Shown here in pieces: positions 9,563 through 17,508 of a stretch of DNA of 38,386 nt (its first letter is position 1; each line of letters starts with the position of its first letter). Origin of the DNA: Tepidimonas ignava. Lineage in GTDB: Bacteria > Pseudomonadota > Gammaproteobacteria > Burkholderiales > Burkholderiaceae_C. Under the pieces are notes generated by a model. The model was not told where the DNA came from and made no database searches. It saw nothing but the letters and a program-made list of their open reading frames with translations. The DNA is taken from assembly GCF_004342625.1 (NCBI RefSeq), contig NZ_SMAH01000019.1, positions 1 through 38,386 on the forward strand. Direction: 5' to 3'. A program made the translations under genes and the position numbers.

Positions 9563-11257
9563 TCAGGCCTGTGCCAGCGCCTGCTCGACCAGGCCGCAGT
9601 GCCAGCCCTGTCGCGGCCACACCCAGCGGTCGAACGCCGCGCCGGCCCCAGCGTCCCAAGTGGCGTCGGTGGCGCCCAACCGAGCCCGCGCCCACCCCAT
9701 CAGCGTGATGGCGACGGCGCGCAAAAAGTCGCTGGCCACAGGGTGCAGCGCTTGACGCTGCGCGTCGCTGGCCGCGGCCAGCCGGTCCAGCAGCGCCAGC
9801 ATCCGCTGCACGCCGGCGTGCCAAGTGGGTGTGGCCGGGGCGCCGGGATCGTCGCGCAACCCTTCGAGCGTCGCGCGCAGCGCCGCCCCCCGGTCTGGCA
9901 GGGTTTTGCGCAGCAGCAGGTCGTGCGCCTGGATTTCGTTGGTGCCCTCGTAGATCATCGTCACCCGCACGTCGCGCACGATTTGCTCGATGCCCCACTC
10001 GCGCACGTAGCCGTGGCCGCCGAACACCTGCAGGCAGTCGCTGGCGCCGAGGAAAGCCTGCTCGGTCCAGGCGGCCTTGAGCACCGGCGTGGCCAGCGCG
10101 CACCAGGTGTGGGCGGCGCGGCGCACGTCGGCGTTCGGGTGGTGGTGGGCCACGTCGAGCTGCAGCGCGGTGTGGTAGGCCAGCACGCGCCCGGTGTCGA
10201 TCCAGGCGCGCTGGGTGTCCAGCAGTCGCTGCACCGCCGGGTGCTCGATGATCGGGTCGGCCGGCTGCGTCGGGTCGCGCCGCTGCGGCGCTCGCATCTG
10301 CCGGCGCTCCAGCGCGTAAGCGTGCGCCTTTTGCCACGCGGCGTCCAGCAGGCCGATGCCCTGCAGCGCCACGTGCAGCCGCGCCGCGTTCATCATCACG
10401 AACATCGCGGCCAGTCCCTGGTGCGGCTGGCCGACGAGCCAGCCGGTGGCGCCGTCGAAGCGCAGCACGCACGTGGGGCTGCCGTGCAGGCCCATCTTGT
10501 CTTCGACGCGCTCGCACGCGATGGCGTTGCGCTGCCCGTCGGGCAGCCACTTGGGGGCCAGCAGCAGCGTCAGGCCTTTGGCGCCAGCCGGCGCGTCGGG
10601 CAGGCGCGCCAGCACCAGGTGCACGATGTTGTCGGTCAGGTCGTGCTCGCCGCCCGAGATGAAGATCTTGGTGCCTTCAATGCGGTAGCTGCCGTCGGCG
10701 CACGGGGTGGCGCGGGTGCGCAGCAAGCCCAGGTCGCTGCCGGCCTGCGGCTCGGTCAGGGCCATCGTCGCCAGCCACTCGCCGCTGACCAAAGGCGGCA
10801 GGTAGCGGGCCTGCAGCTCGTCGCTGGCGTGGTGCCGCAGGCACTCCACCGCGCCGTGCAGCAGCCCGGGCGCCATCGTCCAGGCATGGTTGGCGGCGCT
10901 GAGCCATTCGTACAGCACAAACGCCAACGCCACCGGCAGCCCTTGGCCCCCCAGCGCCGTCGGGGCGGACAGGGCAGGCCAGCCGCCGTGCCAGAAGGCT
11001 TGGTACGCCTCGCGAAAGCCGGGCGGCATCGTCACCGCGCCGTCGTGCCAACGGGCGCCCACCTCGTCGCCCACGCGGTTGAGCGGCGCCACCACCTCGT
11101 GCACGAAGGTGGCGGCTTCGCGCAGCACCTGGCGCACGAGGTCGGGGTCGGCGTGCTCGGCCAAGGCCGGCAGTTGGCGCCAGACCGCGGTGGCGTCGAG
11201 CACGCGCAACAGGTGGTGCGCGGCGGCGTCCGGGTCGGGGCGGTAGGGTTGGCTCAT
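9563..11257 (-). CDS. Acyl-CoA dehydrogenase, DmdC-like large subgroup
   Basis: This FAD flavoenzyme introduces a trans double bond into an acyl-CoA thioester. The 564-residue length and layout match the DmdC (3-methylmercaptopropionyl-CoA dehydrogenase)-like branch, larger than the usual 380-400 residues. Landmarks are MALTEPQAGSDLG (about 165-177, FAD/substrate loop), GTKIFISGGEHD, and the active-site region MIYEGTNEIQAHD with the probable catalytic base E437. The start at 11257 is chosen because GGAGG lies just upstream, within the end of the thioesterase gene, and because the upstream extension is antisense-like. It is the last gene of the six-gene CoA operon. The substrate is inferred to be an aryl-propionyl-CoA or related acyl-CoA. 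Confidence 0.9.
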   Translation of the reverse strand: MSQPYRPDPDAAAHHLLRVLDATAVWRQLPALAEHADPDLVRQVLREAATFVHEVVAPLNRVGDEVGARWHDGAVTMPPGFREAYQAFWHGGWPALSAPTALGGQGLPVALAFVLYEWLSAANHAWTMAPGLLHGAVECLRHHASDELQARYLPPLVSGEWLATMALTEPQAGSDLGLLRTRATPCADGSYRIEGTKIFISGGEHDLTDNIVHLVLARLPDAPAGAKGLTLLLAPKWLPDGQRNAIACERVEDKMGLHGSPTCVLRFDGATGWLVGQPHQGLAAMFVMMNAARLHVALQGIGLLDAAWQKAHAYALERRQMRAPQRRDPTQPADPIIEHPAVQRLLDTQRAWIDTGRVLAYHTALQLDVAHHHPNADVRRAAHTWCALATPVLKAAWTEQAFLGASDCLQVFGGHGYVREWGIEQIVRDVRVTMIYEGTNEIQAHDLLLRKTLPDRGAALRATLEGLRDDPGAPATPTWHAGVQRMLALLDRLAAASDAQRQALHPVASDFLRAVAITLMGWARARLGATDATWDAGAGAAFDRWVWPRQGWHCGLVEQALAQA

Positions 11258-11262
11258 GGGGG

Positions 11263-11688
11263 TCAGCCTCCGCACAGGGCGCGGATGTCCGCGGGGATCG
11301 GGATGGCTTTGATGCGCCCCGGGTCGTCCGGGTGACGTATGCAAAAGGCGCGCGTTTCGCGCCCCTCGCACAGCAGCTCGTCACCGCGGCGCACCTGATG
11401 GTGCTGGATGAAGACCTTGTCGCGCCACTCCTGCACGCGCGTGTGCACCTGCAGCCGCTCGCCGTAGGTGGCGGGGCGGTAAAAGTGCGTGTGGATTTCC
11501 AACAAGGGCGTGCCGATGATGCCGGTGGTTTTGACGAGTTCGCGCCACGGCGGCACACCGCACTGCACGAAGAAGTGCAGCGAGGCGGCGTCCATCCACT
11601 TGCAAAAGTTGGGAAAAAAGACGATGCCGGCGGGGTCGCAGTCGCCAAACAGGACGTCGACCTCCCACACGGTGGTTTTGCTGCTCAT
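11263..11688 (-). CDS. 4-hydroxybenzoyl-CoA thioesterase-family protein
   Basis: The 141-residue single hot-dog-fold protein has the family signature FGDCDPAGIVFFPNFCKWMD, whose Asp (D18) is the catalytic acid in 4-hydroxybenzoyl-CoA thioesterases. It would hydrolyse an aroyl- or acyl-CoA to the free acid and CoA. In this operon it fits release of an aromatic acid after side-chain shortening, or rescue of CoA. TGGAG lies upstream of the ATG. It begins 16 bases after the SDR gene, and acyl-CoA dehydrogenase starts 5 bases after its stop, so the genes are translationally linked. Confidence 0.88.
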   Translation of the reverse strand: MSSKTTVWEVDVLFGDCDPAGIVFFPNFCKWMDAASLHFFVQCGVPPWRELVKTTGIIGTPLLEIHTHFYRPATYGERLQVHTRVQEWRDKVFIQHHQVRRGDELLCEGRETRAFCIRHPDDPGRIKAIPIPADIRALCGG

Positions 11689-11704
11689 GCCGGGCTCCAG
11701 GGGG

Positions 11705-12493
11705 TCAACGCGGCGGCAGGCGCAGCGCGCCGTCCAGCCGGATCACCTCGCCGTTGAGGTGGCCGTTGGTGACGATGTGGCAGGCCAGCTCGGCAAACTC
11801 TTCGGGTTTGCCCAGCCGGGCCGGGAAGGGGATGCTGGCCGCCAGCGACTGCTGCACCGCCTCGGGCAGGGTGCGCATCAGCGGCGTGTTGAACAGGCCC
11901 GGCGCGATCGTGCACACGCGGATGCCGTGCTGCGCCAGGTCGCGCGCCATCGGCAGCGTCATGCCCACCACGCCGCCTTTGGAGGCGCTGTAGGCCTGCT
12001 GGCCCACCTGACCGTCGAACGCCGCCACCGAGGCGGTCAGCACCATCACGCCGCGCTCGCCGTCGGCGAGCGCGGGCAGCTTGGCGCACGCCGCGGCGAA
12101 CAGGCGCGCCGCGTTGTAGCTGCCGATCAGGTTGACGCGCACGACGCGCTCGAAATCCTCCAGCGGCGCGGGCTGGCCGTCTTTGCCAATGATGCGGCGC
12201 GCCGTGCCGATGCCGGCCACGTGCATCAGGATGCGCGCCGGCCCCAGCGCAGCGGCGGCCTGCTCGAAGGCGGCTTGCAGCCCGGCTGGGTCGGCCACGT
12301 CGGCGGCCAGGGCCAGCGCGGTGCCCGCGCCGTGGGCATGGTTGAGCTCGTCGGCCACACGCTGCGCGGCCGCGGCCGACAGGTCGATGACGGCCACGCG
12401 CACGCCACGTTCGGCCAGCAGGCGGGCGGTGGCTTCGCCCAGACCGGAGCCGGCGCCGGTGACCAACGCGGTGTGTCCTTGCAGGGGTTGCAT
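11705..12493 (-). CDS. SDR 3-hydroxyacyl-CoA dehydrogenase (type II/HSD10-like)
   Basis: The 262-residue short-chain dehydrogenase has the NAD-binding motif TGAGSGLG at 12-19 and D64-V in the adenine pocket. The catalytic triad is S155, Y168 and K172 (AYSASKGG). The C-terminus (SIPFPARLGKPEEFAEL, NGEVIRLDGALR) is typical of 3-hydroxy-2-methylbutyryl-CoA/3-hydroxyacyl-CoA dehydrogenases, which oxidise the beta-hydroxyl group before thiolysis. The start at 12493 is preferred because AGGAG lies 8 bases upstream and MQPLQGHTALVTGAG is the natural N-terminus. It lies between thiolase (47-base gap) and thioesterase, matching steps three and four of a beta-oxidation spiral. Confidence 0.9.
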   Translation of the reverse strand: MQPLQGHTALVTGAGSGLGEATARLLAERGVRVAVIDLSAAAAQRVADELNHAHGAGTALALAADVADPAGLQAAFEQAAAALGPARILMHVAGIGTARRIIGKDGQPAPLEDFERVVRVNLIGSYNAARLFAAACAKLPALADGERGVMVLTASVAAFDGQVGQQAYSASKGGVVGMTLPMARDLAQHGIRVCTIAPGLFNTPLMRTLPEAVQQSLAASIPFPARLGKPEEFAELACHIVTNGHLNGEVIRLDGALRLPPR

Positions 12494-12540
12494 GAGGGGA
12501 CTCCTGAAGAGGGGTTGCGGATGGAAGGCGGGGGCAATGG

Positions 12541-13812
12541 TCAGGCGTCGGGGTTTTCGAGCAGCAGCGCGATGCCCTGCCCACCCCCGATGCAGGCCGA
12601 GGCCACGCCGTAGCGACCGCCGCAGGCGCGCAGGGCGCGTGCGCAGGTCAGCGTTAGCCGCACGCCGGTGGCCGCCAGCGGGTGGCCCAGCGCGATGGCG
12701 CCGCCGTGCACGTTGAGCCGCTCGAGATCCAAACCCAGCTCGCGCGCCACCGCCAGCACCTGCGCGCCCTGGGCCTCGTTGACCTCGAAGCGCGCGATGG
12801 CGTCCAGCGCCAGCCCGGTGCGTTGCAACAGCAGCCGGATCGCCGGCGCGGGGCCGATGCCCATGATCTCCGGTGGCACCCCCACCACCGCTGCGGCCAC
12901 CACGCGCGCCAGCGGCGTGCGTCCGGTGCGCGCGCGCCAGCCGCGGGTGTAGGCGTCGCTGGCCACCACGGCCGCGGCGGCGGCATCGACCAGCGCGCTG
13001 CTGTTGCCGGCGGTTTGCACGCCACCCGGGTGCACCGGGCGCAGCCGGGCCAGCGCTTCCACGGGGGAGGGGCGGGGGTGGGTGTCGACGTCCAGGCGCT
13101 CCACTTTGGGCGGCAGTTGCAGCCGGCGCGCTGCGTAGCCGTCGCGCTCGAAGGTGGTGGTGCGGATCGGCTCGATCTCGCCCGCGAAGTAGCCCGCGGC
13201 TTGCGCCGCCAGCGCCCGCTCGAACGAGCGGGCCGCGTAGGCGTCCACCTCGGCGCGCGTGATGCCGTAGCGGCGCGCCAGGTTTTCGGCGGTGCCGATC
13301 ATGTCCACGCCGGCGGCCGGGTCCTTGAGCGCTTCCCACATGAAGTCCTCGAACTTGACCGGGGCGCCGAGCTTGAAGCCGGTGCGGTGCTCGAACGCCG
13401 CAATGGGGTTGCGCGTCATGCTCTCGGTGCCCGTCACCAGCGCCAGGTCCACGCCGTCGCGCAGGTGCAGGCCGGCCTGGCGGAACAGCTCGAAGCCGGT
13501 GCCGCAGATGCGCTGCACCATCAGCGCCGGCACGTCAAGGGGCACGCCGGCGTACAGCCCGATGTGGCGCGGCAGCATGTACTGGAAGCTGTCGCCCGGG
13601 GCCATGTTGCCGGCCAGCACCGTGCCCACGTCGGCGGCGTCCACCCCGGCGCGCGCCAGCGCCGCGCGGGCTGCGTGGATGCCAAGGTCGGTGGGGGAGA
13701 CGCCGCCCAGCGCACCGCAGTAGTCCACCATCGGGGTGCGGGCGCCGTCCAGGATCCAGCAGCCGTCCATCGCGTTGAACAGGCCGCGCGGGTTGCGCAG
13801 GGGGTCGGTCAT
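12541..13812 (-). CDS. Acetyl-CoA acyltransferase (thiolase)
   Basis: The 423-residue thiolase would cleave a 3-ketoacyl-CoA with CoA, releasing acetyl-CoA. The active-site Cys is C103 in QRICGTGFE, the HGGAIALGHPLAATG block carries H377, and the second Cys C407 lies in ACIGGGQGIAL. The usual NEAFA motif reads NEAQG, seen in divergent members that take bulky substrates. The chosen start MTDPLRN has AAGGAA upstream; MDGCWIL, 15 codons later, is an alternative. It lies 25 bases after the CoA ligase gene. In this setting the likely substrate is an aryl-3-oxopropionyl-CoA, which is an inference. Confidence 0.9.
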   Translation of the reverse strand: MTDPLRNPRGLFNAMDGCWILDGARTPMVDYCGALGGVSPTDLGIHAARAALARAGVDAADVGTVLAGNMAPGDSFQYMLPRHIGLYAGVPLDVPALMVQRICGTGFELFRQAGLHLRDGVDLALVTGTESMTRNPIAAFEHRTGFKLGAPVKFEDFMWEALKDPAAGVDMIGTAENLARRYGITRAEVDAYAARSFERALAAQAAGYFAGEIEPIRTTTFERDGYAARRLQLPPKVERLDVDTHPRPSPVEALARLRPVHPGGVQTAGNSSALVDAAAAAVVASDAYTRGWRARTGRTPLARVVAAAVVGVPPEIMGIGPAPAIRLLLQRTGLALDAIARFEVNEAQGAQVLAVARELGLDLERLNVHGGAIALGHPLAATGVRLTLTCARALRACGGRYGVASACIGGGQGIALLLENPDA

Positions 13813-13837
13813 GGTCGTGGGGTTCCTTGGGGGTGGG

Positions 13838-15736
13838 TCAGATCGAAGGCTTGACGATGTGGTGCAGTGCGTCGGCGTAGAGCTTGTCCACCGTGTCGGC
13901 GCGGTGGGCCAACACGGCGCGCTGGTTGATCGAGCCTTTGTCGGTGATTTCGCCACGGTCCAGGCTGGGCGGGTCGGCCAGCAGGATCAGCCGTGCGACG
14001 CGGTTGGCGCTGCCGGTGGCCTGACGCGCCAGATCGTCCACCACGCGCTGGAAGTGCGCCAGCACCGCGGGGTGCTCCAGCACCTCGTGCAGCGAGGCTT
14101 CGGGCGGCAGCGGGGCCAGCTCGCGCACGCGCGCGGTCGGGAACACCAGGGCGCCGACGTCGTGCCGGTTCAGGCCGGTGATGACCACGTCCTGCACGTA
14201 GGGCGCGCCCGCCGCGATGATGCGCGCGCGCAGCGGGCCGACGCTGACGAACGTGCCGGTGGCGAGCTTGAAATCCTCGGCGATGCGGCCGTCGAAGCGC
14301 AGCCCGCGGTGCACGTCGGTCTCGTCGATCCACGCCACCGCGTCGCCGGAGCGGAAAAAACCCTCCTCGTCGAAAGCGGCGGCGGTCTCGTCGGGGTTGC
14401 GCCAGTAGCCCGGGGTGACGTTGGGGCCGCGGTAGCGCACTTCGGTCTTGCCGTCCACGTCCACCAGCTTGACCTCCAGCCCCGGCGTGGGCAAGCCCAG
14501 GTCGCCGGCGCGCACCTCGGGGCTGGTGACGAACAGCGCAAACGGGCTGGTTTCGGTCATGCCCAGGCCCGAGGTCATCGGGATGCGCACGCCCAGCTCG
14601 CGCACCTCGCTGGCGTACAGGCTGTCCCACACCGGTTGCGCCAGCGCCGCCCCGGCGTAAAACAACATGCGCACGCGCGACAGCAGGTTGCGCCGCAGCA
14701 CCGCATCGGTTTGCATCGCGTTGGCGATGGCCTCAAACCCCACCGGCACGTTGAAGTACACGGTGGGCGCGATCTCGCGCAGGTTGCGCAGCGTCTCGTG
14801 GATCAGCGCCGGCGTGGGCTTGCCGTCGTCGATGTACAGCGTGCCGCCGTGGTACAGCACCATGCCGAAGTTGTGGTTGCCGCCGAACGTGTGGTTCCAC
14901 GGCAGCCAGTCCACCAGCACCAGGTCTTCCTCGGCCAGCACCGGCATCGACTGCGCCATCTGCTGTTGGTTGGCGCACCACATGCGCTGGGTGTTGATGA
15001 CGGCCTTGGGCGCTTTGGTCGAGCCGCTGGTGAAGAGGAACTTGACGATCGTGTCGGGCCCGGTGGCGGCGATGGCAGCGTCCACCGCCGCGCTGGCCGG
15101 CGTGGCCGCCAGTTCCGCCCACGGGGTGCTGGGGCGGCCGGGCAGTTGCCCCTCGGCCAGCACCACCTCGACCTCGGGTGGCACCACGGCTTCGATGGCG
15201 CGGGCGTAACGGGCGTCTTGCGCAAACACCAACCCCGGCGTGACCGTGGCCCACACGTGGCGCAGCTTGGCGTGGTCCTGGCTGACCAGCGAGTACGCCG
15301 GCGACACCGGCACCCACGGCACGCCGGCCATCATGCAGCCCAGCGCCAGCAACGCGTGCTCCAGGCTGTTTTCGCTCAGGATCAGCACCGGCCGCTCGGG
15401 GCTGAGCGCGCGCTGCAGCAGCGCCTGCGCGACGCCGCGGGCGGTGTGCCACGCTTGCGCGAACGTGATGTGCTCCCACTCGCCCAGCACGACGCTGCCG
15501 TCCGCCTGGGGCACGCGGCGGCGGCGCGCCAGCAGCGTGCGCTCGGGCCGCGTTTGGGCCCAGTGGCGCAAGCGGTCGGTCAGCCGCTCGGGGTAGGGCA
15601 GCAAGGGCTGCTCGGCGCGCAGGTAGTGCACGCCGGGGGCGCCGTCGCGCACCTGCACACGGGTCACACCAAAGCGCAGCGGCCGAAACGGCGCCTGCGC
15701 CACGTCCAACGTCGTGGGCGTTTCGGGGGCGTTCAT
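13838..15736 (-). CDS. Feruloyl-CoA synthase-like acyl/aryl-CoA ligase
   Basis: The 632-residue ANL-superfamily ligase activates a carboxylic acid through an acyl-adenylate and transfers it to CoA. The phosphate-binding P-loop is TSGSTKAPK at 236-244. GLGMTETSP and the hinge region RSGDAVAW are also visible. DEEGFFRSGDA and LKLATG-type segments (here FKLATGTFVSVGPLR) match the long feruloyl-CoA synthase branch of Burkholderiales. The usual C-terminal lysine region is present as ITDKGSINQRAVL. AGGAG precedes the ATG. It follows the enoyl-CoA hydratase gene by 28 bases. Ferulate, p-coumarate, caffeate or a hydroxyphenylpropionate are plausible substrates; sequence alone does not choose among them. 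Confidence 0.85.
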   Translation of the reverse strand: MNAPETPTTLDVAQAPFRPLRFGVTRVQVRDGAPGVHYLRAEQPLLPYPERLTDRLRHWAQTRPERTLLARRRRVPQADGSVVLGEWEHITFAQAWHTARGVAQALLQRALSPERPVLILSENSLEHALLALGCMMAGVPWVPVSPAYSLVSQDHAKLRHVWATVTPGLVFAQDARYARAIEAVVPPEVEVVLAEGQLPGRPSTPWAELAATPASAAVDAAIAATGPDTIVKFLFTSGSTKAPKAVINTQRMWCANQQQMAQSMPVLAEEDLVLVDWLPWNHTFGGNHNFGMVLYHGGTLYIDDGKPTPALIHETLRNLREIAPTVYFNVPVGFEAIANAMQTDAVLRRNLLSRVRMLFYAGAALAQPVWDSLYASEVRELGVRIPMTSGLGMTETSPFALFVTSPEVRAGDLGLPTPGLEVKLVDVDGKTEVRYRGPNVTPGYWRNPDETAAAFDEEGFFRSGDAVAWIDETDVHRGLRFDGRIAEDFKLATGTFVSVGPLRARIIAAGAPYVQDVVITGLNRHDVGALVFPTARVRELAPLPPEASLHEVLEHPAVLAHFQRVVDDLARQATGSANRVARLILLADPPSLDRGEITDKGSINQRAVLAHRADTVDKLYADALHHIVKPSI

Positions 15737-15764
15737 CGGGGTGTCTCCTCTGCGTAGGGGGCCG

Positions 15765-16553
15765 TCAGGCGTCTTGGCGCACCTTGGCGGCTTTGCCTTC
15801 CAGGAACGCGCGCAGGCGGGCCTTGGCCTCCGGGGCGGCCTGCGCCACGGCGGCCATCAGCGCCTCGGTGAACAGGCCGTGGTCGCTGGCCTGCTCGGCG
15901 ATGCGCGGCAACGCATGCATCAGCGCGTAGTTGGTCAGCGGCGCGTTGTCGGCGATGCGCCGCGCCAGCGCCAGCGCCTTGTCCAGCGCCTGCCCGGCGC
16001 CGACGCGGTACTGCACCAGGCCGATGCGCTCCGCCTCCTCGGCGCCGACCACGCGGCCGGTCAGCATCATGTCCATCATGCGTGCCACCCCGATCAGCTT
16101 GGGGATGCGCACCGAACCGCTGCCGCCGACAAAAATGCCCCGCGTGCCCTCGGGCAGCGCGAAGTAGGCCGTGTCGTCGGCCACGCGGATGTGGCAGGCG
16201 CTGGCCAGCTCCAACCCGCCGCCCACCACCGCGCCGTGCAGCGCCGCCACCACCGGCACGCGGCCTTTTTCCACCGCCTCCAGCGCGGTGTGCCACATGC
16301 GCGAGTGCAGCACGCCCTCGGCCGCGTCGCGCTCGCGCAGTTCGCCCAGGTCCAACCCGGCGCAGAAGTGCTCGCCTTCGCCGCAGACCACGGCGGCGCG
16401 GGCGGTGTCGGGCAGTGTTTCGAAGGTGTGGCGCAGCGCCAGGATCAGACCATCCGACAGCGCGTTGCGCTTGGCCGGGCGCCGCAAGCGCACCACGGCC
16501 ACCGGGCCGTCGAGGGTGCATTGGATCGCGTCGAGGTCGGGTTGGGGTTGCAT
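15765..16553 (-). CDS. Enoyl-CoA hydratase/crotonase-family protein
   Basis: The 262-residue crotonase has the oxyanion-hole segments HFCAGLDLGEL (about 62-72) and GAVVGGGLELASA (about 107-119). A Glu is retained at the hydratase catalytic position in ALPEGTRG (E135). It would hydrate an enoyl-CoA and, with the ligase next to it, resembles feruloyl-CoA hydratase/lyase arrangements. Presence of a thiolase and a dehydrogenase instead favours the beta-oxidative version. ATG 16553 is chosen because crotonase homology begins here and the longer open frame is antisense to the divergent gene. No SD is evident. It is the first gene of the operon, divergent from a second crotonase. Confidence 0.88.
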   Translation of the reverse strand: MQPQPDLDAIQCTLDGPVAVVRLRRPAKRNALSDGLILALRHTFETLPDTARAAVVCGEGEHFCAGLDLGELRERDAAEGVLHSRMWHTALEAVEKGRVPVVAALHGAVVGGGLELASACHIRVADDTAYFALPEGTRGIFVGGSGSVRIPKLIGVARMMDMMLTGRVVGAEEAERIGLVQYRVGAGQALDKALALARRIADNAPLTNYALMHALPRIAEQASDHGLFTEALMAAVAQAAPEAKARLRAFLEGKAAKVRQDA

Positions 16554-16615
16554 GGCGATGATTACAAAAAATAACGATATGGGAAGCGTAGCGCATCCTC
16601 GACGCCGGCCGTACT

Positions 16616-16627
16616 GGGGTAAACCCT
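16616..16627. promoter_or_regulatory. GGGGTAAACCCT element in the divergent crotonase promoter
   Basis: A short palindrome, GGGT-AA-ACCC, lies in the 102-base gap between the two divergent crotonase genes. It sits at about the -35 distance from CATACT (16642-16647), a -10-like hexamer just before the plus-strand ATG at 16656. Similar sequences occur before the TRAP genes (23472-23486) and in the IclR/MBL gap (18384-18394). No regulator is assigned. Confidence 0.4.
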
Positions 16628-16655
16628 GAGTTCGGCTGGGGCATACTCGCGCGCC

Positions 16656-17447
16656 ATGCGTACCCCCTCCGGCCCTCCGCAGTGGGCGCTGGCCGACGGC
16701 GTGGCCACCATCACCCTGTGCCGGCCGCAGCACCACAACCGTTTGCATCTGGACGATTTGCAGCGGCTGCGCGAACTCGTGCAGCGCGCCAACGACGACC
16801 CGCGCGTGCGCGTGCTGGTGTTGGCGGCGCGCGTGCGCGCGGGGGCGCGGCCGGTGTTCAGCGCAGGGTTTCACCTGGGGGATTTCGAGCGGGCCGAGGG
16901 CGGGGCCGGGGCGGCGGCGGACGCGTTTGTGCAGGCCGCCGATGCGCTGGCCGCCGCCCGGCCGGTGACGTTGGCGGCCCTGGGGGGCAGCGTCTACGGC
17001 GGCGCGGTGGACTTGGCGCTGGCGTGCGACCTGCGCGTGGGCGTGTTGGGCATGGAAGCGCGCGTGCCGGCGGCCGCGTTGGGGCTGCATTACGGCACCA
17101 GCGGGTTGCGCCGCGCGGTGGCGGTGTTGGGGCTGCCGGTGGCGCGGCGGCTGTTCGTGGCGGCCCATACCCTGGGCGCCGACGAGTTGCTGGCAAGCGG
17201 TTTTGTGGACGCGCTGGTGCCGCCGTCGGCGTTGGCGGCCGAGGTGCAGCGCCGCGCGCAGGCGTTGGCCGCGCTGGCGCCGCTGGCGGTGCAGGGCATG
17301 AAGCGCACGCTGCTGGAGCTGGCCACCGGCACGGGCGATGCGGCGACGTGGCGACAGCGCGAGCGGCTCACCCAGGCCAGCGCCGACTTCGCTGAGGGCC
17401 GCGCGGCGGCGCTGCAGCGGCGTGCGCCCCGTTTCGTGGGGCGCTGA
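16656..17447 (+). CDS. Crotonase-family protein lacking the hydratase glutamate
   Basis: The 263-residue product has the crotonase fold: FSAGFHLGDFE as the first oxyanion segment and GGSVYGGAVDLALACDLRV as the second. The strand that carries the hydratase catalytic Glu reads ARVPAAALGLHYGTSG, so that position is Ala, and the second acidic residue is not evident either. It may therefore be an isomerase, a hydrolase-like member or a non-canonical hydratase. It is divergent from the six-gene CoA operon. No SD precedes the ATG; CATACT ends 8 bases before it, suggesting a leaderless transcript. Function is unassigned within the family. Confidence 0.8.
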   Translation: MRTPSGPPQWALADGVATITLCRPQHHNRLHLDDLQRLRELVQRANDDPRVRVLVLAARVRAGARPVFSAGFHLGDFERAEGGAGAAADAFVQAADALAAARPVTLAALGGSVYGGAVDLALACDLRVGVLGMEARVPAAALGLHYGTSGLRRAVAVLGLPVARRLFVAAHTLGADELLASGFVDALVPPSALAAEVQRRAQALAALAPLAVQGMKRTLLELATGTGDAATWRQRERLTQASADFAEGRAAALQRRAPRFVGR

Positions 17448-17457
17448 AGCGGCGGCA

Positions 17458-17477
17458 CAGGCGCGGTCGCGCGCCTG
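17458..17477. terminator. Hairpin between convergent crotonase and iclR genes
   Basis: CAGGCGCG (17458-17465) and CGCGCCTG (17470-17477) form a perfect 8-bp stem with loop GTCG. It lies in the 61-base convergent gap and could end transcription from both sides, but no T-run follows on either strand. Confidence 0.4.
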
Positions 17478-17508
17478 GCTGCGTCGGGCGCGGTGCCGTG
17501 GCCGCTGT

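Noticed and set aside
11705-13339. A 544-residue SDR fusion protein
   Set aside because: The upstream half is out of frame with, and overlaps, the thiolase gene; the SDR has its own SD and natural N-terminus at 12493.
13736-15757. A 673-codon open frame on the plus strand
   Set aside because: It is antisense to the CoA ligase gene, is rich in Arg, His, Gly and Val, and matches no family.
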